Shown here in pieces: positions 1 to 6,611 of a DNA stretch of 7,744 nt; the stretch's first letter is position 1; each line of letters begins with the position of its first letter. This DNA is from Treponema sp. (GTDB lineage: Bacteria > Spirochaetota > Spirochaetia > Treponematales > Treponemataceae): NCBI GenBank assembly GCA_017613485.1, contig JAGADS010000122.1, positions 1 through 7,744 on the forward strand, in the 5' to 3' direction. The notes beneath the pieces are model-generated. The model did not search any database. It was not told the DNA's origin and saw nothing but the letters and a program-made list of their open reading frames with translations. A program made the position numbers and the translations under genes.

Positions 1-515
1 CAGTCTGCAACAAGCTCACGATAGCTTTCTGCAAATGTAGGACAGTTTTCGCCGACATAAATCAAAAGACGGTTCTTGGCAAGGTCATCTGCAATTGTCT
101 CTATACGTCCAATGAACTGAGGACCAAAGAGAAGCACATTTACCTCTGCAAGGTCAGCGCAGTATTTTATTTCTTCGGATGAATAGCGGAAGTTGAATGG
201 AACGGCAATCGCACCAGTCTTTAGGATTCCAAAATAAATCGGGAGCCATTCAAGGCAGTTCATCATAAGGATTGCAACCTTGTCTCCTTTTTTAACTCCA
301 CGGCTTAAGAGCATGTTTGCCATGCGGTTTGCTTTTTCGTCAAATACCTGCCATGTAATCTCGCGGCGGTAACTTACATCAGGACTAGGCTGAATAAGGG
401 AATATTCCTTCCATGTAACACGGCGAGTATCCTTTTGCTCAGGATTTAATTCAATTAATGCTACCTCATCTCCATATTGTTTTGCATTGCGAACCAAATA
501 ATCAGTAATGGGCAT
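1..515 (-). CDS. Acyl-CoA synthetase / AMP-dependent ligase, N-terminal part (cut by window edge)
   Basis: This is the first ~171 residues of an adenylate-forming enzyme of the acyl-CoA synthetase type, which activates a carboxylic acid with ATP and transfers it to CoA. The family is recognised from the N-terminal subdomain: a 'TWKEY' segment, then 'REITWQVFDEKANRMANML', 'RGVKKGDKVAILMMNCLEW' and 'GILKTGAIAVPFNFRY', which match the usual order in AMP-binding ligases. The P-loop-like Ser/Thr/Gly-rich ATP motif and the C-terminal lid lie beyond the window, so the substrate cannot be judged. The ATG at 513-515 is supported by a GGAGGA SD at 527-532 and an extended -10 promoter just upstream. The gene diverges from the symporter gene, with about 200 bp between the two starts. 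I am confident of the family but not of the substrate. Confidence 0.9.
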   Translation of the reverse strand, partial: MPITDYLVRNAKQYGDEVALIELNPEQKDTRRVTWKEYSLIQPSPDVSYRREITWQVFDEKANRMANMLLSRGVKKGDKVAILMMNCLEWLPIYFGILKTGAIAVPFNFRYSSEEIKYCADLAEVNVLLFGPQFIGRIETIADDLAKNRLLIYVGENCPTFAESYRELVAD

Positions 516-547
516 TTTTAAATCTGTCCTCCAAAATTGATGGAATA

Positions 548-556
548 ATTATATCA
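548..556 (-). promoter_or_regulatory. Extended -10 promoter for the acyl-CoA synthetase gene
   Basis: Read on the minus strand, this is TGATATAAT, a perfect TGnTATAAT extended -10 element. No good -35 hexamer lies 16-18 bp upstream, as is usual for extended -10 promoters. The expected start of transcription is near 541, which leaves a short leader carrying the SD at 527-532. Confidence 0.6.
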
Positions 557-607
557 TATATTCTCTTTTATTGGTAGTGTTATTTTGGCCGTCATGTATT
601 TAAGGGC

Positions 608-637
608 TAGACACGTGTTATATTTTTCCGCTATAAT
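608..637 (+). promoter_or_regulatory. Sigma-70 type promoter upstream of the symporter gene
   Basis: TAGACA (608-613, five of six consensus bases) and a perfect TATAAT (632-637) are separated by 18 bp. Transcription would begin near 644, about 75 nt before the symporter start codon. The only annotated plus-strand gene it could serve is the symporter, but a terminator-like hairpin lies in between. Confidence 0.65.
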
Positions 638-650
638 AAAACCATAATGC

Positions 651-688
651 AAAGAGGCAGAATTGGCTTTCCAGTTCTGCCTTTTTTT
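651..688 (+). terminator. Terminator-like hairpin in the symporter leader (possible attenuator)
   Basis: The arms GGCAGAATTGG (656-666) and CCAGTTCTGCC (671-681) pair over 11 bp, including one G-T wobble, around a CTTT loop. A run of seven T follows (682-688), and flanking A residues can extend the stem into the T-run. This has every sequence hallmark of an intrinsic terminator on the plus strand. It lies about 10 nt after the predicted transcription start and before the symporter SD, and no plus-strand gene lies upstream of it in the window. It could therefore be an attenuator, or could release a very short RNA. No antiterminator fold is evident by eye. Confidence 0.7.
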
Positions 689-720
689 ATTTTAAACTCA
701 CTCTTTTTCAGGAGGCTCAT

Positions 721-2214
721 ATGCTTGAGACAATCGCAAAAATCAATGATTCGGTTAATTCCGTTGTCTGGGGAACCTTTGGTATCGCGCTCTTGTTTGT
801 TGCAGGAATCGTAATGACCATTGTCAACAAAGGATTTCAGTTTACTCATGTTCCACACTGGTTCAAAAAGACAATAGGAGCTATTTTCAAGGACAAAAAA
901 ATCACTGCACATACCGGAAAAGAAAACAAGGCCATCTCGCAGTTCCAGAGCCTGTGTACTGCACTTGCCGCAACAATCGGTACAGGAAACATCGTAGGTG
1001 TTGCCACGGCAATTATCCTTGGTGGTCCTGGTGCCATCTTCTGGATGTGGGTAATGGCAATCTTCGGAATGATGACAAACTATTCAGAGAATGTTCTTGG
1101 AATCTATTTCCGTCGTAAGGGTGCCAACGGTGAATGGCGTGGTGGTGCCATGTATTATCTTAAGGACGGATTCGGAAGCTACAAGGGAATGAAAGTTGTG
1201 GGAACGGTTCTTGCAATTTTGTTCAGCGTGTTCTGTCTTCTGGCAAGCTTTGGCATCGGAAACATGAGTCAGGTAAACTCTATTGCAGGCAACATGGAAT
1301 CTGCTTTTGGAGTTCCGACATGGATATGTGGAATTGCTCTCGTTATAATCGCCTCAATCGTAATTTTGGGAGGACTCAAGAGAGTTGCATCCGTAACAGA
1401 GAAACTTGTTCCCTTCATGGCGATAATCTATATCATTGGAGCACTGGTAATCTTTTTCACTCACATCTCTGCTGTTCCCGCGGTATTCAGGGCCATCTTC
1501 AAGGGGGCATTTGCGGCTAAATCTGCTGCCGGCGGTCTTGTGGGCTATGGCCTTCAGAAAGCTATAACATGGGGCTTTAAGCGGGGCGCTTTCTCCAACG
1601 AGGCAGGTCTTGGATCTTCTGTTATGGTTCACTCATCATCAAATGTCAAGGAACCTGTACGTCAGGGAATGTGGGGCATCTTTGAGGTCTTTGCGGACAC
1701 AATCGTTGTTTGCTCACTGACAGCCTTTGCGGTGCTTTCTACTGGACTTGTTGACCTTGAGACAGGACAGATGATTTCTTCAAGTGCAGGATCTGGTCTT
1801 GTTGGTGAGGCCTTTGCCACGGTTTTTGGAACATTCGGACCTAAGTTCATTGCAATTGCGATACTTCTCTTTGCATTTTCCACAGTACTTGGCTGGAGTC
1901 ATTACGGTGCGACGGCATGGCAGTATCTTTTTGGCGAAAAGACACAGATAATCTACAAGACAATTTTTGTCGTGATTATATTCTTTGGCTCAACAATGAG
2001 TCTTTCTCTTGCGTGGGATCTTTCCGATACCTTTAACGGCCTGATGATGATTCCAAACTTGATAGGCGTTCTTTCTCTAAGTCCTCTTGTGGCAAAAATC
2101 ACCAAGAATTACGTGGACAGGAAACTTCACGGAAAGGACAAGGAGCCCATGCTTTCCGCCTTCCCGGAATATCAGGACGAAGGATCCAAAGAAGTAAAGG
2201 AGGGTGCGGAATAA
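721..2214 (+). CDS. Sodium:alanine/glycine symporter, AGCS family (AlsT/DagA-like)
   Basis: This is a 497-residue integral membrane protein that would import alanine, glycine or a related small amino acid with Na+. The length is typical of the AGCS family. Family hallmarks are visible: 'GTGNIVGVATAI' (residues 87-98) and 'GGPGAIFWMW' (101-110), which together form the conserved N-terminal block, 'GGAMYYL' (141-147), and 'RGAFSNEAGLGSS' (288-300). Hydrophobic segments alternate with short charged loops along most of the chain. The last ~35 residues (from about 463) are hydrophilic and rich in Lys and Glu, consistent with a cytoplasmic tail. The ATG is set by an AGGAGG SD at 710-715. The gene is monocistronic here; convergent minus-strand sequence begins 25 bp after its stop. 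No terminator is obvious after the stop. The substrate is assigned by family only. Confidence 0.95.
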   Translation: MLETIAKINDSVNSVVWGTFGIALLFVAGIVMTIVNKGFQFTHVPHWFKKTIGAIFKDKKITAHTGKENKAISQFQSLCTALAATIGTGNIVGVATAIILGGPGAIFWMWVMAIFGMMTNYSENVLGIYFRRKGANGEWRGGAMYYLKDGFGSYKGMKVVGTVLAILFSVFCLLASFGIGNMSQVNSIAGNMESAFGVPTWICGIALVIIASIVILGGLKRVASVTEKLVPFMAIIYIIGALVIFFTHISAVPAVFRAIFKGAFAAKSAAGGLVGYGLQKAITWGFKRGAFSNEAGLGSSVMVHSSSNVKEPVRQGMWGIFEVFADTIVVCSLTAFAVLSTGLVDLETGQMISSSAGSGLVGEAFATVFGTFGPKFIAIAILLFAFSTVLGWSHYGATAWQYLFGEKTQIIYKTIFVVIIFFGSTMSLSLAWDLSDTFNGLMMIPNLIGVLSLSPLVAKITKNYVDRKLHGKDKEPMLSAFPEYQDEGSKEVKEGAE

Positions 2215-2239
2215 ACTGCTTGATCGGGCAATGAATGGT

Positions 2240-2494
2240 CTACAAAATTCCGAGGTCTTTCCCCATTTTCTCCCTCAGGAATTTCGTGAACTCCAGGGCA
2301 CAGCGGGTTTGCGTTGCTTCTGAGGGATGAAAGTCTGAACCAAAGCCTTCCTCCTGTGTCTGGGACGTAAAGCTGAATGTGCTTATGTTCCTGTCGCCTG
2401 TCTGCCTGGTGTATTCCTGTGCCGCCTTTTGCATGGATGGAATGAGACGGTTGCCGCCTGTCATGATTCCCAATGCGAGTACGATGTGGTGAAT
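2240..2494 (-). pseudogene. C-terminal remnant of an SGNH/GDSL hydrolase (esterase)
   Basis: An open frame of about 84 codons, ending in TAG at 2240-2242, encodes the tail of an SGNH/GDSL-type esterase. It contains 'IVLALGIMTGGNRLIPSM' (the strand and helix after block III), 'TGDRNISTFSF', and 'GFGSDFHPSEATQ', which is block V with the catalytic Asp and His in D-x-H-P spacing. It closes with 'ALEFTKFLREKMG', the usual final helix. The nucleophile Ser block and the Gly and Asn blocks are missing. Upstream, the frame runs into the end of the FlhA/sigma fusion gene, and I see neither SD nor ATG for it; only a TTG at 2473 is available. It is best read as the 3' stub of an esterase gene whose front was lost when the neighbouring module arrived or the region was rearranged. 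Confidence 0.65.
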
Positions 2495-2529
2495 TGTTCT
2501 TCCCCATATTTTCCTTCCACGCCGGCCGC

Positions 2530-3810
2530 TCAGGAACTCCTCTTTATCAAAAGCAGGGCCTTGGCTTCGATTTGGCGGATACGCTCACGGGAAATGTCAA
2601 AGGAAAGCCCCACCTCCTCCAAAGAATGGCTTGAGTTTCCGTTAAGTCCGAAACGCATGGCAAGAACCTCACGTTCCTTCGGCTGCATTTTATCCAGTAT
2701 GGAAAGTAGTTGGTTTTGAAGCTGCCTGTAGGGTCCAGAAGGATATTTTTCGTGCGGCTTGACTTCTCCAACGCAATCCAGCTCCACACCGCAGACAGAA
2801 AGGTCTCCAACCGACGGAGTCTTTCCCACATCAAGGCAGAAATTCAACCGGTCCAGCGCATACTTTAACTCCTCATCGGTCAGCAGCCTAAGATCCTTAA
2901 AGCCGCATAAATACTTGATGTAGACCTCCGCCTCACGATGGAGCTCACTTCGGCAAATGACGACGGGCATTGATTTTGATTTTCTGATTACGAAAGACAG
3001 TTCCTCTTTAAAGGCAGCCAGCACTTCACCGTCAGGCGAATGATTGAAGATGCTTTTTGAGTTTTCATATAGGTAGCTGGTAAAATTCCTGCCAAGAAAG
3101 ACAACCCTCAGCTTTCCATCCTTAAGCAAGGGGGCTACAGCTCGTGGTGCCAGTGCAAGGCGAATGTCCTCAACTTCCCCGTCATCCGCAATTTCTTCCA
3201 GAATGGTGATGATGTCCGTGATGCCAATCCCTTCCCTTAAAAGGTAGATGAGTATATTCTTTACAACCGCCAAAGTGTTTTTTTCCAGCTTGCGGGCTAT
3301 CTGACTGCATAGGGCCTCGTTTTCCACAGCGACCTCTTCCATCAGTTCCTTTACATATTGGGTGGTAATGACACGGCTAAGGTTTTCCCTTACGATTTCA
3401 AAAAGATGGTTCCTGATTATGATTCGTGGCAGTGCCGCAACATAACCCCTCTCCTCCGCCACCGACTTTCTTTCTGCGGGAATCCAAAGGGCAGGCATGT
3501 TAAAGGCCGGCTCTCTGGTGGATTTTCCCCTCATTCTGGATTTCACCTTCTTGTTTTCAATAATCAGGACGGAATTCTCCTTGAGCTCATAGCGGGACGT
3601 GGGAATGTCAGAGACTTTAATCACATATTCAAGCGGCTTCAGGCCTTTGTTTTCCCTCACGTTAACGGCGGGAATTACCACACCGTATTGCCTAAACACT
3701 TTTTCACGGACACAGGCTACCGTCTTCAAGATTTCGTCCAGCAGGCCATTTTCACAGAGACCCTTTCCAATTTCCAGGGCGAACAAATAAATCTTTCTGT
3801 ATTTATCCAT
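2530..3810 (-). CDS. Fusion protein: FlhA cytosolic domain (FHIPEP family) joined to sigma-70 region 4
   Basis: This is a soluble 426-residue protein with two domains not normally found together. Residues ~8-330 follow the cytosolic part of FlhA/InvA-type export gate proteins throughout: 'LEIGKGL', 'YGVVIPAVNVREN' (43-55), 'LEYVIKV', 'REPAFNMPALWI' (99-110), 'GYVAALPRIIIRNHLFEIV', 'LLREGIGITDIITILEEIAD' (190-209), and 'MPVVICRSELH' (281-291) followed by 'LRLLTDEEL'. The eight-helix membrane part and linker of a ~690-residue FlhA are absent, and no membrane segment is visible. Residues ~361-426 are sigma-70 region 4: 'PKEREVLAMRFGLNG' and the helix-turn-helix ending 'DISRERIRQIEAKAL', close to RpoD. 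Sigma regions 1-3 are absent, so it cannot melt promoters by itself. The ATG has an AAGGAGG SD (3817-3823). It is the second gene of an operon, 42 nt after the AAA ATPase gene. The domain calls are firm; the function is inference. Confidence 0.9.
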   Translation of the reverse strand: MDKYRKIYLFALEIGKGLCENGLLDEILKTVACVREKVFRQYGVVIPAVNVRENKGLKPLEYVIKVSDIPTSRYELKENSVLIIENKKVKSRMRGKSTREPAFNMPALWIPAERKSVAEERGYVAALPRIIIRNHLFEIVRENLSRVITTQYVKELMEEVAVENEALCSQIARKLEKNTLAVVKNILIYLLREGIGITDIITILEEIADDGEVEDIRLALAPRAVAPLLKDGKLRVVFLGRNFTSYLYENSKSIFNHSPDGEVLAAFKEELSFVIRKSKSMPVVICRSELHREAEVYIKYLCGFKDLRLLTDEELKYALDRLNFCLDVGKTPSVGDLSVCGVELDCVGEVKPHEKYPSGPYRQLQNQLLSILDKMQPKEREVLAMRFGLNGNSSHSLEEVGLSFDISRERIRQIEAKALLLIKRSS

Positions 3811-3852
3811 AATCTTCCTCCTTGTGTCATTTAAATCATTCCGCTCACATGA

Positions 3853-4701
3853 TCAGCGCATGAATCCAACCGTCTTCCTTCCGCACTGCTTTTCTTCCTG
3901 ACACCTGCACAGCTCCTGAATGACGTATTCGGCATTCACTTTTTCCGGAGCCAGGAACCTGAGCCTGGAATGAATGTTTCCGAAATCACCCGGAGTCGCG
4001 CTTTCATATCTGCAGAGCCGCCCCAGCTGTTCCTCCGAAAAATCAAACTGTGGAAAAAACTTATCCAGCAGAATTTCAACCCCCTCATCGTCAAGAGCCT
4101 TGAATTCAACCATGATGTGAAACCGCCTCTGCATCGCCCTGTCCATGATTTCGCGGAAGTTAGTGGTGCAGATTACAATGCCCCCGTAGTTTTCCATCTG
4201 GGTAAGGAATTCATTCGTCTCAGTAATCTCAAAGCGTTGTGTGGCATAAGAGCGTTCACGGAAAAAAGAATCCACCTCATCAAAAAGCAAGACGCAGCCC
4301 TTGTCCTCAGCCTCAGAAAATGCCCTTGCGATGTTCTTTTCACTTTCGCCGACATACATTGCAAAAATGTCCGACGCATTTTTAGAAATGACTTTCTTTC
4401 CTATCGAGTCGGCAATGTAATGCGCAAGCCTAGACTTTCCTCCTCCGCTCACACCGTAAAAGAGCATCCTTATTCCCCTGGGCCCGCCCCTGTTCCTTCG
4501 GTCATTGGCCATTGCGTTTTGAACCATCTCCACAAGCTCCCCAGCCGGAATGGAAGTGTTCAGCACGCTCAAATCGTATGTCCTGTCCGCGGAACGACCT
4601 GCACAAGAGTCACCGTCGTATGGATTTTCGATGACCACCCTTTCTTCCTCTTGAATTTCAGGCTCCTCATAAGCCCCCAGCAAAAGACTCTGATAATCCA
4701 T
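3853..4701 (-). CDS. Classical AAA ATPase with aromatic pore loop
   Basis: This is a 282-residue ATPase with one AAA module. Visible motifs are Walker A 'GVSGGGKS' (83-90), a pore-loop-1 'YVGESEKN' (116-123), Walker B 'VLLFDEVD' (137-144), sensor 1 'TTN' (179-181), an arginine-finger segment 'RAMQRRF' (188-194), and a sensor-2 region 'TPGDFGNIHSRLRF' (236-249). The Tyr-Val-Gly pore loop is that of classical AAA unfoldases and disassembly machines that thread or remodel proteins. The ~75 residues before the AAA core are acidic and of unknown fold. The ATG at 4701 is preferred to the GTG at 4716, because a near-perfect AAGGAGGT SD (4706-4713) sits 4 nt before the ATG, inside the longer frame. 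It is the first gene of the operon with the FlhA/sigma fusion, so that protein or its partner is the most likely client. The sequence alone does not say what it remodels. Confidence 0.9.
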   Translation of the reverse strand: MDYQSLLLGAYEEPEIQEEERVVIENPYDGDSCAGRSADRTYDLSVLNTSIPAGELVEMVQNAMANDRRNRGGPRGIRMLFYGVSGGGKSRLAHYIADSIGKKVISKNASDIFAMYVGESEKNIARAFSEAEDKGCVLLFDEVDSFFRERSYATQRFEITETNEFLTQMENYGGIVICTTNFREIMDRAMQRRFHIMVEFKALDDEGVEILLDKFFPQFDFSEEQLGRLCRYESATPGDFGNIHSRLRFLAPEKVNAEYVIQELCRCQEEKQCGRKTVGFMR

Positions 4702-4705
4702 GGAT

Positions 4706-4777
4706 ACCTCCTTCACTGTACTGCCATAAATATACAGTCAAGAGGTAGCCTGGTGGTCGCTTAACGGGCGACTTTTG
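4706..4777. repeat. 72-bp direct repeat, copy 1 (leader of the AAA gene)
   Basis: Positions 4724-4777 are identical over 54 bp to 7077-7130, and 4706-4723 match 7059-7076 except at three bases. The two copies have the same orientation. On the minus strand this is the untranslated leader of the AAA gene: it ends with the SD and contains TTGACT followed by an AT-rich TATATTTAT stretch, probably promoter or operator sequence. A short stem, GTCGCT (4756-4761) with GGCGAC (4767-4772), is followed by TTTT on the plus strand; alone it would be a weak terminator. Confidence 0.9.
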
Positions 4778-4817
4778 GTGGTTAGGGAGATTTTTTTTGG
4801 TGGGAGATGTAAATGGA

Positions 4818-5870
4818 TTAAAGGGGGTTTATATCAATGCCAAGTTTTGCGGCTCCTGCGAGGAAAGTGCTCATATTGTTCAGGTTCCACTGGTTGGTAA
4901 CCACTATCTGGGTGCCATCGGACAGGATTATCGGATGTTTGTTGTAACGGCTTCCAGACCATTCTTTTTGTGTTACATCTTCTATCCGCCTTATCATTTT
5001 CCCGAATCCAGGTTTTGCCAGGTAATCTGGGAAGGCGTTTTGAAGTTCGCTGAATGAAATACCGTTGTGGGTATCCACATATAGTTTTACTGTAGCGTAT
5101 ACAGTGGGGCCTTTTCCGCCAGTTGGGGAGCCGTTGATCATGTACTGGGTTGCATCTTTTGTTCCAAAGGCTGATTGAGAAGGTACGAATGTTGATTTCA
5201 GAATCGGTGAAATTGCCACAGGAACTACATGAGAAGTCATGGCGGATTTTTTTGTGATGGAAATGTTATAGTCCGAAAGCACCCTTTCTATATTGACTCC
5301 CGGATACTTTTCTGAAAAATACTTTTTCAATAATTCTGAGATTAGATTTGCAGAAAGCTCGTTCTTTATTTCACTTTCAGCATTTTTCTTGTCGTTGCTT
5401 TCTTTTATGAAATCCCTGATTTTCTGCTTGTCAAAATTGTCTTTTGAAAACAGTTCAACAAAACGGCTACCATTTGGATTATCCGGTGTGAATGGAATTT
5501 CAAGAAAGGAGTATGTATTGCCTTTGGAAGTATAATTATAATCGTAAATATATAGTTTGTCACAGACAAGGATTCCCAAATCTATTTTAAGCTGGTTCAA
5601 GTAACTGAAGAGCTGTTCTTGTCCTTCATGGAGCATATGGCGTTTTAGTTCAACAACAAATAAATCTGAATTACCGTCTTTTATTACGATATCTGCCCGC
5701 TTGGTTGCAACACCCATTTGAACAGGACGCTGGGAATCTATTTCAGTTTTTTGATATCCAAAACATAGTTTGAATAATATTTCCCATGACTTTTGAATAA
5801 TTTCTTCTTTGCAATTTAAATTATCATTGTATTCAGAGACAATTTCATTCCATAATTCTACAAAATTCAT
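4818..5870 (-). CDS. PD-(D/E)XK nuclease-like protein (restriction HsdR N-terminal-like fold)
   Basis: This is a 350-residue protein, not membrane-bound, with a likely nuclease domain at the N-terminus. Residues ~20-110 show 'KSWEILFKLCFGY', then 'KRADIVIKDG' with Asp60, 'LFVVELKRH' with Glu74 and Lys76, then 'GQEQLFSYLNQL' with Gln86, and a final 'GILVCDKLYIYDY'. This D...ExK...Q order is the PD-(D/E)XK core seen in the N-terminal domain of type I restriction subunits and related orphan nucleases. No helicase motor follows. Residues ~140-200 are charged and helical, perhaps coiled coil. Residues ~265-345 form a second domain ('GISFSELQNAFPDYL', 'IVVTNQWNLNNMSTF') of unknown role, possibly nucleic-acid binding. 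An AAGGA SD lies 8 nt before the ATG. It is the last gene of the AT-rich set, 11 nt after the 187-residue gene. Host defence is plausible but unproven; no methyltransferase is present. Confidence 0.75.
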   Translation of the reverse strand: MNFVELWNEIVSEYNDNLNCKEEIIQKSWEILFKLCFGYQKTEIDSQRPVQMGVATKRADIVIKDGNSDLFVVELKRHMLHEGQEQLFSYLNQLKIDLGILVCDKLYIYDYNYTSKGNTYSFLEIPFTPDNPNGSRFVELFSKDNFDKQKIRDFIKESNDKKNAESEIKNELSANLISELLKKYFSEKYPGVNIERVLSDYNISITKKSAMTSHVVPVAISPILKSTFVPSQSAFGTKDATQYMINGSPTGGKGPTVYATVKLYVDTHNGISFSELQNAFPDYLAKPGFGKMIRRIEDVTQKEWSGSRYNKHPIILSDGTQIVVTNQWNLNNMSTFLAGAAKLGIDINPL

Positions 5871-5881
5871 AATCTTTTTCC

Positions 5882-6445
5882 TTATGATATACCATATTTT
5901 ATTTTTGCAGTCTTTAACCAGTCGAGAGCTTCTTTGGAAAGAGAAATAGAACCATCTTTTACTTTATCGTTTATTTCTTTTACAACATCAATTAGTTTCT
6001 TCTCTTTCAATCTTTGAGGAGTTATGCCTAATAATATATCATCTATTAATACAAGATATTTATCAGGATCTTCATTCAATCGTTCTGCTTTGTCAAGAAT
6101 GGCAAGTTTTAATTCGACAGAGGAATTTAAACGTTCCTTCTCCTCTTCCGAAGTAACATCTGCTCTTTCGCATAAAGAATCAAGATAGTAATAATCCTCA
6201 CCATTGCTATTCTGTTTCTCCACACAGTTGCCTTCCCAGTTCCAATAATCGAGCATTTTTTCAAATTCGGTTACATCTATACCTTTTTGTTCCAATTCTG
6301 ACTTGCTTACAGATTTTCCAACTTCTGGATTATCTCCGAATGCTTTATAAAAGATTACTTCATCCGGATATCCCAATTTATTGGAACACAAATTTCGCAG
6401 GAAAACTTTTAATTCAGGTGAAAGAAGTTTATTTATACATTCCAT
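5882..6445 (-). CDS. Hypothetical acidic protein, 187 residues
   Basis: I do not recognise this protein. It is soluble, acidic and mostly helical in appearance. A repeated Glu/Lys-rich stretch lies in the middle ('SEEEKERLNSSVELKLAIL') and the end is more basic ('KEALDWLKTAKIKYGIS'). There are no Walker, nuclease or helix-turn-helix motifs I can name. The start is uncertain. The ATG at 6445 overlaps the end of the preceding 51-residue frame by 13 nt, which suggests translational coupling. A TTG at 6460 (five residues longer) has a GAAGAG sequence at SD distance, and an in-frame stop closes the frame just before it. The gene lies between the small protein and the nuclease-like gene in a tight same-strand series, so its role is probably linked to one of them. 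Confidence 0.7.
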   Translation of the reverse strand: MECINKLLSPELKVFLRNLCSNKLGYPDEVIFYKAFGDNPEVGKSVSKSELEQKGIDVTEFEKMLDYWNWEGNCVEKQNSNGEDYYYLDSLCERADVTSEEEKERLNSSVELKLAILDKAERLNEDPDKYLVLIDDILLGITPQRLKEKKLIDVVKEINDKVKDGSISLSKEALDWLKTAKIKYGIS

Positions 6446-6588
6446 TGCGGTTGCATGCAATTTTCACGCTCTTCAATGTGTTTTTCATAAAAGAAGTAAG
6501 CACCCCATTCAGATAAAATGTTATCATAAATCTTCTGCTTGGCCTCTAGTTCATCTTTGTATTTCTTTAAAATCTCATCTGAGTTCAT
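6433..6588 (-). CDS. Small protein, 51 residues, candidate partner of the toxin
   Basis: This short frame begins ATG at 6588 behind an AGGAG SD (about 9 nt spacing) and ends in TAA at 6433. It starts 23 nt after the toxin stop and overlaps the next gene by 13 nt, the packing expected of a real operon gene. The product begins 'MNSDEILKKYKDELEAKQ', is rich in Glu and Lys with net negative charge, and is likely one long helix or coiled coil with an aromatic patch ('SEWGAYFFYEKH'). It does not resemble YefM/Phd antitoxins. Its position directly after a toxin that lacks an upstream antitoxin makes it a candidate antidote or adaptor, which is inference only. Confidence 0.6.
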   Translation of the reverse strand: MNSDEILKKYKDELEAKQKIYDNILSEWGAYFFYEKHIEERENCMQPQWNV

Positions 6589-6611
6589 ATCTTATTTCTC
6601 CTGCTTTTGTT

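Noticed and set aside
2530..3810. Reading the fusion as an ordinary alternative sigma factor
   Set aside because: Sigma region 2, needed for -10 recognition and melting, is absent; only region 4 is present and the remainder is FlhA-like.
4701..4716. GTG start giving the AAA protein five extra residues
   Set aside because: The GTG lies within the SD that serves the ATG at 4701, so the shorter form is far more likely.
4706..4740. TTGACT plus TACAGT as a promoter for the AAA gene
   Set aside because: The 15-bp spacer is short and the resulting start of transcription would fall within the SD.
3970..4764. 264-codon plus-strand frame opposite the AAA ATPase gene
   Set aside because: It is antisense to a gene with complete AAA motifs, has no plausible SD and shows no domain; it is a shadow of the minus-strand coding pattern.
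4756..4785. Integron attC-like motifs (GCTTAAC and GTTAGGG) near the direct repeat
   Set aside because: The spacing and the second core motif do not fit an attC site, copy 2 lacks the GTTAGGG partner, and no integrase gene is present in the window.
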